A stretch of DNA of 64,000 nt from Ruegeria conchae (GTDB taxonomy: Bacteria; Pseudomonadota; Alphaproteobacteria; Rhodobacterales; Rhodobacteraceae), in assembly GCF_000192475.1 (NCBI RefSeq), contig NZ_AEYW01000007.1, forward strand, positions 1-64,000. Reading direction: 5' to 3'. The notes below the pieces were generated by a model. The model saw only the letters and a list, made by a program, of their open reading frames with translations, did not search any database and had not been told where the DNA came from. This document shows, piece by piece, positions 52,685-62,541 of the stretch. Every line of letters starts with the position of its first letter. Position 1 is the first letter of the stretch. Made by a program: the position numbers and the translations under genes.

Positions 52685-53932
52685 ATGTCCAGCATTCTGA
52701 CGAACAATGGCGCAATGGTTGCGCTGCAAACTCTCAAATCCGTAAACAAGAACCTGGCGATGACGCAGAACGCGATTTCGACCGGTAAAGATGTGGCGAC
52801 GGCCAAGGACAACTCTGCCGTCTGGGCTATTTCCAAAGTGATGGAATCGGACGTTAAGGGTTTCAACGCCATCAAAGACAGCCTGGCGCTGGGTGAATCC
52901 ACAGTGGCAGTTGCACGGAACGCTTCGGAAACGGTTACAGATCTGCTGAACCAGATGAAAGGCAAGATTGTTGCGGCACAGGAAGACAATGTCGACCGCG
53001 GCAAGATCAATGACGATGTGACGGCATTGCGGGACCAGATCGCATCGGTCGTAGGCGCGGCGCAATTCAATGGTCTAAACCTAGTCGATGGGTCGGCAGG
53101 TACAGCGTCCATTCTTGCGTCGCTGGATCGTGATAGCGCTGGAAACGTAAATGCATCATCAATTTCGGTTGCGAGCCAGGATTTGTCGACCGGCGGCTAT
53201 GCGTCGAAGGGGGTTCTGGCGGGGTCGGATAACGTAACCACCGACAATGATGCGGCCGGGTTCACAATGGATAAGTCCGGCGGTTCGGGTGATATCGTTA
53301 TCGACAGCTCGACTGACAACTTTGCTGCTGGTGACCAGGTGTCGATTACCATCGGTGACAAAGTTGCTTCCTATACGGTTCAAGCTGGAGATCTGGACCC
53401 GTCGGGCACCTACGACTCAGCTTATACTGATGCGATTGTCGCAGTTGGGTTGAAGAACCAGATTGATGCCTTGGGTATTACCGGTGTGGCTATCGACTAT
53501 GACTCCAGCGCGGCGGGTACGCTCTCATTCGTTACCGGGACTGCAACAGCGGGTTCCGACGCAGATCGCGATGTGACCGTTTCGGCGCAATTCACCAATG
53601 CCGGAGCAGGCGGTTTGGGTGCGTTGTCGTCGATTGACGTATCGACCGATGCAGGTGCCGCGGCAGCACTAGGAACCATCGAGACACTGATCAATACCGC
53701 GATTGATGCATCGGCCGCATTTGGTTCGTCGCAGGGCCGGATTGAAACCCAGAAAGAGTTCATCTCGAACCTGGCGGACTCGTTCAAATCCGGTATTGGC
53801 TCATTGGTCGACGCCGACATGGAAGAGACGTCGGCGCGGTTGCAGGCTCTGCAGGTGCAACAACAACTGGCGACGCAGTCTCTTTCTATTGCGAACCAGG
53901 CTCCGCAGTCCATCCTGTCGCTGTTCCGCTAA
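52685..53932 (+). CDS. fliC: Flagellin
   Basis: 415 residues. The N-terminal D0/D1 region reads SSILTNNGAMVALQTLKSVNKNLAMTQNAISTGK-like with the conserved NAIS and the later AQFNGLNL; the C-terminal D1/D0 ends in LQVQQQLATQSLSIANQAP and the final SILSLFR. The middle (about 150-330) is acidic, Gly/Ser/Thr-rich and variable, as expected for the exposed D2/D3 domains. Cysteine-free. The start at 52685 has GAGG 9 nt upstream; an ATG nine bases earlier is too close to it. A structured leader of up to 175 nt precedes it. Confidence 0.96.
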   Translation: MSSILTNNGAMVALQTLKSVNKNLAMTQNAISTGKDVATAKDNSAVWAISKVMESDVKGFNAIKDSLALGESTVAVARNASETVTDLLNQMKGKIVAAQEDNVDRGKINDDVTALRDQIASVVGAAQFNGLNLVDGSAGTASILASLDRDSAGNVNASSISVASQDLSTGGYASKGVLAGSDNVTTDNDAAGFTMDKSGGSGDIVIDSSTDNFAAGDQVSITIGDKVASYTVQAGDLDPSGTYDSAYTDAIVAVGLKNQIDALGITGVAIDYDSSAAGTLSFVTGTATAGSDADRDVTVSAQFTNAGAGGLGALSSIDVSTDAGAAAALGTIETLINTAIDASAAFGSSQGRIETQKEFISNLADSFKSGIGSLVDADMEETSARLQALQVQQQLATQSLSIANQAPQSILSLFR

Positions 53933-54009
53933 TTCAGGAACTCAGCCGGGGCGCGCGTACCGTGCCCCGGCCTTAACTGCCCGCTGATGGACAATCGGAA
54001 GGATTTCAA

Positions 54010-54384
54010 GTGACTCCGCAAACGCTCGCCCAACGCGCTTATGCGCAATCTGCTGCACCGACGCGAACGCCCCGGGATACGGAATATGAGGCGATATCCA
54101 AAATCACACATCGCCTAAAGTCTGCGTCAGCACGCATGGAAACGGATTTTAGCGCCTTCGTCCAGGCATTGCATGAAAACCGCCGGTTATGGAGCGTGTT
54201 GGCGACCGATGTTGCGGATGCTGATAATGCACTGCCGAACAATCTGCGGGCTCGAATATTTTATCTCGCTGAATTCACGGAACAACACAGCAGTCAGGTG
54301 TTGGGAAATAAAGCGACAGTAGAGCCGCTGCTTGAAATCAACATGGCAGTCTTGCGAGGACTGCGTCAAATGAGGGGGAATTGA
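54010..54384 (+). CDS. flaF: Flagellar biosynthesis regulator FlaF
   Basis: 124 residues from a GTG at 54010. The FlaF pattern is visible: AYAQSAAPTRTPRDTEYEAI near the start, FVQALHENRRLW in the middle and LLEINMAVLRGL at the end. FlaF promotes flagellin synthesis and secretion in alphaproteobacteria, opposing FlbT. It shares one base with the flbT start codon. Confidence 0.88.
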   Translation: MTPQTLAQRAYAQSAAPTRTPRDTEYEAISKITHRLKSASARMETDFSAFVQALHENRRLWSVLATDVADADNALPNNLRARIFYLAEFTEQHSSQVLGNKATVEPLLEINMAVLRGLRQMRGN

Positions 54385-54785
54385 TGGGCGGTCTGGTGCT
54401 AAAGCTTGCCCCAAAAGAGCGGGTTCTGATCAACGGTGTCGTCATCGAAAATGGTGAACGCCGCAGCAGATTTTCCATCATGACACCGCAAGCCAATGTT
54501 CTGCGTCTGCGCGATGCTATTCACCCTGAAGAGGTGAACACTCCAGTGCGTCGTGTCTGCTATGCAGCACAGCTTGTGCTGTCTGGTGACACAGAACCCG
54601 ATCAGGCGCGTCAGCAGTTGCTGCGACGCGTAGAGGAGTTAAGCCAAGTCTTTACAGATACCGATAGCCGCCGGGTGTTGGCCGATGCCACAGAAGCGTT
54701 GGTGGCCGAGCAATACTATAAGTGCCTAAAAGCGTTGCGCTCTCTATTACCGCGAGAAGAGCGGTTGATGGCGTATGAGCAATGA
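54384..54785 (+). CDS. flbT: Flagellin mRNA repressor FlbT
   Basis: 133 residues. LKLAPKERVLINGVVIENGERRS at the N-terminus is the FlbT signature; the C-terminal half is helical. In Caulobacter, FlbT binds the 5' leader of flagellin mRNA and promotes its decay; the long structured leader of the flagellin gene here would be its target. A GGGGGA box precedes the ATG at 54384. 4-nt overlap with the following gene. Confidence 0.92.
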   Translation: MGGLVLKLAPKERVLINGVVIENGERRSRFSIMTPQANVLRLRDAIHPEEVNTPVRRVCYAAQLVLSGDTEPDQARQQLLRRVEELSQVFTDTDSRRVLADATEALVAEQYYKCLKALRSLLPREERLMAYEQ

Positions 54786-55579
54786 CCTTTCAACCGGTCG
54801 TACCCACCGGTGGAATTGTGGGCTGGCGAATTCTTCAGCGGACGTATGACGCGCAACTGCAAAGTTTTTCAAACTCGTCGATTAATGAGCGTGAGACAGC
54901 GTATTTTCTGAAAAACATAGGAAATGTTCGCTCGGCTGAAGATCTGGTTGCTGATCGTCGCTTACTACAGATCGCCTTGGGTGCCTTTGGCCTCGAAGAT
55001 GATCTGAACAATCGGTTTTTTATACAAAAGATCCTGTCGGACGGTACTCAGGCGGAGGATGCATTGGCGAACAGGTTGGCTGACAACCGATATCGTGACT
55101 TTGCAAAAGCTTTTGGATTGGGGCCGGGTGAGATTCCAAAGACGGGTTTGGTCAGCGCGATGGAGAAGATCGCCGAAGATAATATGGCCGCCCGGTTCGA
55201 AATATCGGTTGGTGAATCCGATGAATCGGTGCGTATCGCACTATTCACGCAGCATGCCTTGCGCGAGATAGCTCAACAAGGTGGTAGTGAGAACAGAAAA
55301 TGGTTCGACCTTATGGGATTGCCACCATTGCGCAACATGATGGAAACGGCATTAGGCCTGCCCAGATCATTTGCACAGTTGGATTTAGACAAACAACTTG
55401 AAGTCTTTAAGGATCGGTTGCAACGCGCCACCGGATCCTCGGATCTGGCGCAATTTACGGACATAGAAGCCGTCGAAATTTTGACGGATACCTATCTGGC
55501 CCGCAGCCAGATCGCGCAATTCCAGAGTGTAACTTCTCCTGCGCAGACGGCGTTGATCCTGCTGGGTGGCGGGTTTTGA
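54782..55579 (+). CDS. DUF1217 flagellar-locus protein
   Basis: 265 residues, largely helical, with FLKNIGNVRSAEDLVADRRLLQIALGAFGLEDD near the N-terminus. DUF1217 proteins occur in alphaproteobacterial flagellar clusters and have no assigned step. Coupled to flbT by a 4-nt overlap, which supports a role in filament production or its control. A 7-bp inverted repeat (AACTCCG/CGGAGTT, 55585-55607) follows, and the rest of 55580-55731 shows nothing. Confidence 0.75.
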   Translation: MTFQPVVPTGGIVGWRILQRTYDAQLQSFSNSSINERETAYFLKNIGNVRSAEDLVADRRLLQIALGAFGLEDDLNNRFFIQKILSDGTQAEDALANRLADNRYRDFAKAFGLGPGEIPKTGLVSAMEKIAEDNMAARFEISVGESDESVRIALFTQHALREIAQQGGSENRKWFDLMGLPPLRNMMETALGLPRSFAQLDLDKQLEVFKDRLQRATGSSDLAQFTDIEAVEILTDTYLARSQIAQFQSVTSPAQTALILLGGGF

Positions 55580-55731
55580 TACTAAACTCCGGATGTCGGA
55601 CGGAGTTCGATCTGGGTCAGAAATCGCCAAAGCTCTGAAGCGTGAATTCGAGTGTGGTAAAGACCTGGCTTCGGCAACTAGGTGTTCAGATCTTTCGACG
55701 CGTCGTATCCGCTAACAATTTAAGTATCCGG

Positions 55732-57297
55732 TTAGATATCTGCAGAAGCTTGCAGTGCAAAAGAACTAATCGGTTGCGAAACGTTATGCAGCTTGATCTC
55801 TCCTAACGGGATGGCCTGTTTACAGGCGGGCTCGATATCGTGGGATACAACGATTCTGTGACCGGCTGTTTTGCCATATTCCCCTAGTCTGGCGGCGATA
55901 TTCGCCGCTTGTCCGATCACTGTGAAATCCAGCCGCTCTTGTGAGCCTACATTGCCGTAAGTAACACGACCATAGGCGACGCCGATTGAGCAGTCGCAAT
56001 GATAATCATTTTCGCCGTTGCGAAGCTCAGCCAGTTTCTCGACGATCTCAATCGCCGATAGCTGCGCGTTGGTCCGGGCTTTAGCGGCGTCGTCACCCGC
56101 CGGGAAAACAGCCAATACCGCGTCGCCGATGAATTTCAACACTTCTCCATCATGGTCGTGCACGATCCCCGATACTGTTTCGAAGAACGCGTTCAACAAA
56201 TCGATGTATTCATCGCGGCCCAACGTCTCTTCGAGCGCGGTTGAGTTGCGCAGATCGCAAAACATAATAGCCGCATCTATATCATCACCATCACCTCGGC
56301 GGATTTCACCGCCCAAAACCCGAGCGCCCGATCGTTTTCCAACATAGGTTTCAAGCAAAACCTGGGCGTTTTCGCGCTGCATGAAGACCTCGTAGAAGCG
56401 CGCGATTACGGAAGAGCACTCAAAAACCAGGCCAAGGTTTTCTGTTGTGAATCCATCTGGGTGATCACTGGTCAGGGTCAGGACGTTTATTCGCCCATCT
56501 GAAAAGGGTAGTGGCATGGCAACATAGTCTGTTGCCCCTTTCGCGCGCAGATCTTCGATGATCGGAAAACTGTTATGCGGATTGTCGTTGTTCAGGCGTT
56601 GACGCACGCCGCCCAGTCCGTTTGAGACGTGGCGCAGGGGGCTATTGGTAAAGGCAGGGTGATCGTGGATCTCGTAGGTCGGGGTGTGGGTCGAAATCTC
56701 GGCCGTGTCCTTTTCCCAGATGTAGTGTTTGCCTGCGATCAAAGGGTGCAGCGACCAGACCAGGATGCTAAGGCGTTGTATTGCGATGCCGTGTTCCAGC
56801 ATTTTCTCGGCCAGTGCTTTGGTGAAAGCATCGGGTGTTGCGATATCCGACGCTCCGCGCATCAACCAGTCGATCAAAGGCCCGCTGATATTGCCGTCAT
56901 CGGGTTGCCGAAGTTGGTTTTCTCCAAGGTCGATCCGCGTCGCCGTGTTGGGCATAAAGCCGATATGTCCTTGAATGGCTGCGCTTTCGGGAAAGGCATC
57001 TTCATAGGCCCAGATCGAGTTACTCAGGTGCTCTTCCGGCAGGCTGATGTCGTGATAGGTTGCGGTGCCCTTGAACGGACAGAATGTTTGCAACTCAGTC
57101 TCGGGGCTGAGTTCGACGCACAGGTCTTCACGCGGGATGTAAACCGAAGGGGGCAGCCGCGTTTCATACATGACCTTGGCGTTATGACTTTCGGCGAGCA
57201 GGATATCACCACGGTAGATCGCAATCCGCCCTTTTAACGGTTCAACCGAAATACCATAGCCTTTGACATTTGGTGTGGCATGGACGTTCATCTGCAA
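55732..57297 (-). CDS. DUF427 / class III nucleotide cyclase fusion protein
   Basis: 521 residues: an N-terminal DUF427 domain (about 15-115; YRGDILLAES and TELQTFCPFKGTATYHD), a middle region (about 125-320) that may be a GAF-like sensor, and a C-terminal class III cyclase domain (about 335-510). The cyclase has both metal aspartates (MFCDLRNST and FIGDAVLAVF), the adenine-type lysine before FIGD and LDFTVIGQAANIAARL, so it should be active and make cAMP. No membrane helix. It lies 84 nt downstream of the membrane winged-helix gene on the same strand. Confidence 0.8.
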   Translation of the reverse strand: MQMNVHATPNVKGYGISVEPLKGRIAIYRGDILLAESHNAKVMYETRLPPSVYIPREDLCVELSPETELQTFCPFKGTATYHDISLPEEHLSNSIWAYEDAFPESAAIQGHIGFMPNTATRIDLGENQLRQPDDGNISGPLIDWLMRGASDIATPDAFTKALAEKMLEHGIAIQRLSILVWSLHPLIAGKHYIWEKDTAEISTHTPTYEIHDHPAFTNSPLRHVSNGLGGVRQRLNNDNPHNSFPIIEDLRAKGATDYVAMPLPFSDGRINVLTLTSDHPDGFTTENLGLVFECSSVIARFYEVFMQRENAQVLLETYVGKRSGARVLGGEIRRGDGDDIDAAIMFCDLRNSTALEETLGRDEYIDLLNAFFETVSGIVHDHDGEVLKFIGDAVLAVFPAGDDAAKARTNAQLSAIEIVEKLAELRNGENDYHCDCSIGVAYGRVTYGNVGSQERLDFTVIGQAANIAARLGEYGKTAGHRIVVSHDIEPACKQAIPLGEIKLHNVSQPISSFALQASADI

Positions 57298-57381
57298 CCT
57301 CCCCTGGCCAAGCCCTTATATGATGGGCCTTCAGGGTGACGATTCCAAGATGCGCACACAGATTTTACCGCGGTGAAGCAG

Positions 57382-58083
57382 TCAGACCATCTGAATTACG
57401 TCTTTTTCGATCGACAACATGTAGCCTTTTTTGGCGATGTTTTTCACCAGCAATTCACTGACCATCTGATTGCCGAGTGCGTCCCTTAGGCGTTTGATAC
57501 GGGTGGCCCCAGCGGCTTCTTCGCAATCGACCACGTTCCGCCCTGAAATCATGGCTTCGATCTGCGCTCCGGACAGAACTTCGTCATCCAGCCGGGATTC
57601 GGCTAATACCGACAGGGTTTCCATTGCTGCGGGAGTTAGCCTGAAATCCATGTTGTTGAGGTAAACCGTGTTTTCCTCGCGGCTGATCAGCAGCGAGGTC
57701 ACCTGAATCCCGGTCCGCTCAATCTGCGCCATGCGGCGATTCAGCAGGACTAGCATCACCAGAAACACCAACGCGGTAATCAGCATGGCGCTGGCAAAGA
57801 CCAGCAGCACGAAGATCACCATGCGATAGCTGGACAGCGTATCGGCGAATGCTGTGCCGGATTGGGCCAATATTTCCAGCAGGCGGATTTCGGATTGTGA
57901 GGTCAGGTCAGACTCGACAAACAACCGCTCGACACGCGCGTTGAAAGCGTTCGCATCCGGTAGCGTCCAGAATAGGAAAACCGCTGCAGTCACCAGGATC
58001 GCGACGACTGCCGCTATCCCCAGACCAACCAGCCGAACCCCCGAGCGACGCGCTTCAGTAACGGAGATAGTATTTTCCGGCAT
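57382..58083 (-). CDS. Membrane-anchored protein with C-terminal winged helix
   Basis: 233 residues: a short N-terminal tail, membrane helix 1 (about 16-41), a periplasmic stretch (about 42-90), helix 2 (about 92-119) and a cytoplasmic C-terminal domain. The end (RIKRLRDALG, LLVKNIAKKGYML) resembles the recognition and wing segments of OmpR/CadC-type winged helices. The topology is the reverse of ToxR/CadC, whose DNA-binding domain is N-terminal. GGAAGG precedes the ATG at 58083. Its 5' end overlaps the preceding small gene by 29 nt. DNA binding is inferred. Confidence 0.6.
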   Translation of the reverse strand: MPENTISVTEARRSGVRLVGLGIAAVVAILVTAAVFLFWTLPDANAFNARVERLFVESDLTSQSEIRLLEILAQSGTAFADTLSSYRMVIFVLLVFASAMLITALVFLVMLVLLNRRMAQIERTGIQVTSLLISREENTVYLNNMDFRLTPAAMETLSVLAESRLDDEVLSGAQIEAMISGRNVVDCEEAAGATRIKRLRDALGNQMVSELLVKNIAKKGYMLSIEKDVIQMV

Positions 58084-58342
58084 TGGCCTTCCTTTGATCC
58101 AGTCCATTCGCCTCAAAAACGGTCATCACGTTCAGCAGGGTCCAGCCGTTTGATTTCAGCCGCTTTGCGACTTCGTTCTGGGCCGAGCCCTTATCGCAGC
58201 TTGAGACCTGCATGACGCCATAGTGCAGGCGCAAGGGATTGTCCTGCTTGGCTTTGTAGTCGGCATAGCAATCTGCCGCGATGGCCTGCGACCCAACCGA
58301 TATCAGGGCCGTCAGAGCCAGAGAAGAGAGGATCTGTTTCAT
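58055..58342 (-). CDS. Small secreted protein overlapping the membrane winged-helix gene
   Basis: 95 residues with a signal peptide (ILSSLALTALISVGSQAIA, cleavage near AIA-AD). The mature part has two cysteines (ADCYADY and VSSCDKG) that could form a disulfide. No family recognised. The 29-nt overlap with the next gene implies coupled translation, so the product may be the periplasmic partner of the membrane regulator. Confidence 0.6.
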   Translation of the reverse strand: MKQILSSLALTALISVGSQAIAADCYADYKAKQDNPLRLHYGVMQVSSCDKGSAQNEVAKRLKSNGWTLLNVMTVFEANGLDQRKANAGKYYLRY

Positions 58343-58518
58343 GGGCTGCATCCTGCGCATGGGTTGGGCGGATATTCAATAACCTCAGGGGGTTTGCGGT
58401 GCTGATATTGGATAACAGATTGCCGTTATTGCTTGTCTGGAGGGGGTGGTCGCAGTGTCGGGTTATCAGTTTCGCGGTCCGTCACGGGCCTGCCCCATCA
58501 TCCGAAAGGACACGTATC

Positions 58519-58998
58519 ATGCACCGGAAATTTATTGCTCTGATCATAGCCGTCGCCGTTGCCATCACCGGGATCTCAGCGTCACAGGCACGGGCAGCAG
58601 ATACCAGGGATATTCTCGGAGGACTGGCTGCAATCGCGATCATTGGTGCGGCGGTCAATCACTACCATCAAGAGAAGAAGCGTGACGAAGAGGCCGAGCG
58701 CCGCAAGCGTCATAAGAAGGCTGAAGCCAAGGCGGAAAAGGCTAGGAAAAAACATGCTGTTCGCCCGCTGCCAAAGCGGGTTGCTCGTTATGACTTGCCG
58801 CAACGTTGCCTGCGTACGTTTAATGCCTACTCGAAAAAGCGTCCGCTGCTTGGGCCGAACTGCCTGAAGAAGCACTATAAACATGCCGATAGCCTGCCAC
58901 ACCAATGCAAGGTTGGTTTCTGGAATGGTAAAAGGGTAAAACGGGCATACGAACCCGCCTGCCTGCGCCAGAAAGGATACCGCGTCGTTTACCAGTAA
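58519..58998 (+). CDS. Basic secreted protein of unknown function
   Basis: 159 residues with a signal peptide (ALIIAVAVAITGISASQARA), a hydrophobic glycine/alanine-rich segment (about 34-46), a lysine/arginine/glutamate helix (about 52-78) and a basic C-terminal domain with four cysteines (QRCLRTF, GPNCLKK, HQCKVGF, PACLRQ). AAAGGA precedes the ATG at 58519. Divergent from the small secreted gene at 58055. Not recognised; the cysteine spacing suggests two disulfides. Confidence 0.6.
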   Translation: MHRKFIALIIAVAVAITGISASQARAADTRDILGGLAAIAIIGAAVNHYHQEKKRDEEAERRKRHKKAEAKAEKARKKHAVRPLPKRVARYDLPQRCLRTFNAYSKKRPLLGPNCLKKHYKHADSLPHQCKVGFWNGKRVKRAYEPACLRQKGYRVVYQ

Positions 58999-59108
58999 CC
59001 GGTTTCGAGCAGGAGTGGCGCCATAGAAGCGCCACGCGGGAGAGGGTGGCGCAAGCTGCCCTCTTCTTTTTTCTTGCGCCCGGCAAGGAAACGCGGTTTG
59101 CCAATGGT

Positions 59109-59726
59109 ATGACGACACCTGATTTCGAACTCGAACGGGCTTTGCTAGCGCGCGGATACACCCGAATTGCCGGGGTGGATGAGGTTGGGCGTGGTCCATT
59201 GGCCGGGCCTGTTGTTGCGGCAGCGGTGGTATTGAATCCGCAGGATATTCCGGACGGGCTGAACGATTCCAAAAAACTGACGGCCAAACGTCGCGTTGGT
59301 TTGGATGAGTCATTGCGCAATCGGGCAGAGGTCGCGGTGGCCGAAGCCACAGTTGCCGAGATAGATGAGCACAACATCCTACGCGCCTCTCATCTAGCGA
59401 TGGTGCGTGCGGTCGCGGCGCTCGACCCGGCACCGGATTTTCTGCTGATCGATGGGAATATGATTCCGCGCGGGATGAAACTACCCTCGCAAGCCGTGGT
59501 GAAGGGTGACGCTCGATCGATGTCGATTGCGGCAGCGTCGATCATTGCGAAAATCTGGCGTGATCAATTGATGGTGGATTTGGCGCAACAGCATCCCGGC
59601 TACGGGTGGGAGGCAAATGCCGGATATCCGACAAAACAGCACCGCGAGGCGCTGCGAAATCTCGGGGTGACCCCACACCATAGACGTTCGTTCAAACCGG
59701 TCCACAATATCTTGTATCAAGAGTAA
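59109..59726 (+). CDS. rnhB: Ribonuclease HII
   Basis: 205 residues. It cleaves RNA in RNA-DNA hybrids at single ribonucleotides. The catalytic acidic residues lie in GVDEVGRGPLAGP (Asp and Glu near 21-22) and LLIDGN, and the remaining one in SIAAASIIAKIWRD. The start at 59109 (MTTPDFELE) gives the usual length; no clear ribosome-binding site is seen, and an in-frame ATG at 59046 is the alternative. ccrM follows after 105 nt. Confidence 0.95.
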   Translation: MTTPDFELERALLARGYTRIAGVDEVGRGPLAGPVVAAAVVLNPQDIPDGLNDSKKLTAKRRVGLDESLRNRAEVAVAEATVAEIDEHNILRASHLAMVRAVAALDPAPDFLLIDGNMIPRGMKLPSQAVVKGDARSMSIAAASIIAKIWRDQLMVDLAQQHPGYGWEANAGYPTKQHREALRNLGVTPHHRRSFKPVHNILYQE

Positions 59727-59739
59727 ATTGTAAGTTGCT

Positions 59740-59783
59740 GATTCAAAAAAGAAATTGACGGCGAATCATCTTTGACTCATCCT
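59740..59783 (+). promoter_or_regulatory. ccrM promoter region with three GANTC sites
   Basis: GATTC (59740-59744), GAATC (59763-59767) and GACTC (59774-59778) fall within 39 bp, around a TTGACG -35-like element (59755-59760). GANTC is the CcrM recognition site. Methylation-state control of ccrM expression is known in Caulobacter; here it is inferred from site clustering. Confidence 0.5.
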
Positions 59784-59822
59784 TGTCTCAACCAAATGAG
59801 CGCAAAAGCGCCGTGGAACTGA

Positions 59823-60935
<1,113 letters not shown>

Positions 60936-60986
60936 TTTACTCAATACCGCCGGTGCCTGTGGCCTGACACAAGGCACTAAGCCTTG

Positions 60987-61015
60987 CCCCGCCGTTTTGG
61001 CGGGGTCTTTTGTTT
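60987..61015 (+). terminator. Rho-independent terminator after ccrM
   Basis: CCCCGCC (60987-60993) and GGCGGGG (60999-61005) around GTTTT, followed by TCTTTTGTTTT. Textbook form. Confidence 0.9.
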
Positions 61016-61074
61016 TCTTCTATAGGATGATTGCATAGGGTAGCCCCTGACCGCGCATATGGGAGACCGATGCA

Positions 61075-62463
61075 ATGACCGAGACAACCGCCAGTCAATC
61101 TCGTCTGAGCAGACTGTTCTTCACGCAGCCGGACAATTATGACCTAGACAACAAGTACACCGAAGCTGCGCTGGAGCGAAATAAGCGTGAGGGTTTGGAG
61201 CTTGCAGTTCGGGCGCGTTGGATCGCAATGGCCTTTACGGCACTATTGCTGATTTACCTGAATCCCCACTGGGAGGTTCTCTGGTACCATTTCATTCTGT
61301 TGCTGATCTGCGCCAATGGTTGGCTGATCCGACGTGCGGGGCGCGTTGGTCAATCCCGAACAGAGCTATTTTTGATCTTCATTGATCTGCTGATCATGAC
61401 ATTGGGTATGATCGTTCCTAACCCGTTCAGCGACGACGTGCGGCCGCTGGCAATGCAGTATCGGTTCGACAACTTCCAGTATTTCTTCATCATTCTGGCT
61501 GCAGGAACTCTTGCCTATTCCTGGCGTACCGTCATCGCGATTGGTACTTGGACGGCATTCATGTGGACAGCAGGTTGGGTTATCGCATGGTGGGTCTCCA
61601 CGCCGATACCGGGGATCAGCGAGCGTGTATCCGAGGCCTTGGCAGGTTATCCAGACGTCGCAGAATTCATGGATCCCAACAGTTTCATGCCGACGCTTCG
61701 TATTCAGCAGGTGATTGTTTTTGTCATGGTTGCAGTGACGCTTGGTGTTTCGATGCGGCGCCTCAATCGCTTGTTGATGTCGAATGCCGGGCTTGAACGT
61801 GAGCGCGCGAACTTGTCGCGCTATTTCTCTCCGAATGTGGTTGATGAGCTGAGCCAGAACGATGAGCCTTTGAAGCAAGTCCGCAAAGAAGACATTGCGG
61901 TTCTTTTCATCGACATCGTTGGGTTCACCAAGTTTTCTGCAGGGCGCGATCCGTATGAGGTCATCGAGGTGTTGCGCGGGTTCCACGCGCGGATGGAGAC
62001 AGAGGTGTTTCGCCACCATGGAACGCTAGACAAGTATCTTGGAGACGGATTGATGGCTACGTTTGGCACACCGCTGCCGGGTGAATTGGATGCGAGCAAT
62101 GCATTGGCTTGTGCCCGGTCGATGGTCGATATGATCGACCGCTGGAATATTGATCGCAAACGCGCCGGTGAGGCAGAGATCCAGATCGGAGTAGGGGTTC
62201 ATTATGGCTCAGTTGTCCTGGGTGATATCGGAGCGAACCGGCTGGAGTTCGCCGTGATAGGCGATGCGGTAAATGTTGCTGCAAAGCTTGAGGCAATGAC
62301 GCGCGAATGCGCTGCCCGCATAATTGTCAGCGATGCATTGCGCGCCCAAGCGTTGCAAGAAACACCGAACTCAGAAGACTTGATGGCAGGATTTGAACAG
62401 CGGCCGGATCAGACGGTGCGAGGTGTCGCCGCCCCGATGGATTTTTGGGTGCTCCAAAAATAG
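61075..62463 (+). CDS. Membrane-bound class III adenylate cyclase
   Basis: 462 residues. The N-terminal membrane part has about six helices (roughly 47-215), then a short coiled linker (LERERANLSRYFSPNVVDEL) and a C-terminal cyclase domain (about 265-435). Metal aspartates are in LFIDIVGFT and YLGDGLMATF; LDKYLGDG supplies the adenine-selecting lysine and LEFAVIGDAVNVAAKLE the transition-state residues. Signal sensed by the membrane part unknown. Second cyclase gene within 7 kb. Convergent with alkB. Confidence 0.88.
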   Translation: MTETTASQSRLSRLFFTQPDNYDLDNKYTEAALERNKREGLELAVRARWIAMAFTALLLIYLNPHWEVLWYHFILLLICANGWLIRRAGRVGQSRTELFLIFIDLLIMTLGMIVPNPFSDDVRPLAMQYRFDNFQYFFIILAAGTLAYSWRTVIAIGTWTAFMWTAGWVIAWWVSTPIPGISERVSEALAGYPDVAEFMDPNSFMPTLRIQQVIVFVMVAVTLGVSMRRLNRLLMSNAGLERERANLSRYFSPNVVDELSQNDEPLKQVRKEDIAVLFIDIVGFTKFSAGRDPYEVIEVLRGFHARMETEVFRHHGTLDKYLGDGLMATFGTPLPGELDASNALACARSMVDMIDRWNIDRKRAGEAEIQIGVGVHYGSVVLGDIGANRLEFAVIGDAVNVAAKLEAMTRECAARIIVSDALRAQALQETPNSEDLMAGFEQRPDQTVRGVAAPMDFWVLQK

Positions 62464-62465
62464 GG

Positions 62466-62522
62466 GCTCCCGCCTGTCAGAACCGCATCAAAGATGCGAT
62501 CCTTCCTGTTGGGCGGGGGAGC
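62466..62522. terminator. Nested hairpin between convergent cyclase and alkB genes
   Basis: Inner CGCATC-AAA-GATGCG (62484-62498) is perfect; outer GCTCCCGCC (62466-62474) pairs with GGCGGGGGAGC (62512-62522) with two extra Gs. No clear U tract on either side. Confidence 0.4.
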
Positions 62523-62541
62523 ACGCTGGCGCGTGCTGCGG

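Noticed and set aside
59046-59108. Longer N-terminus of rnhB
   Set aside because: The extra residues are not part of the RNase HII fold, and 59109 gives the normal length, though the ribosome-binding site is weak for both.
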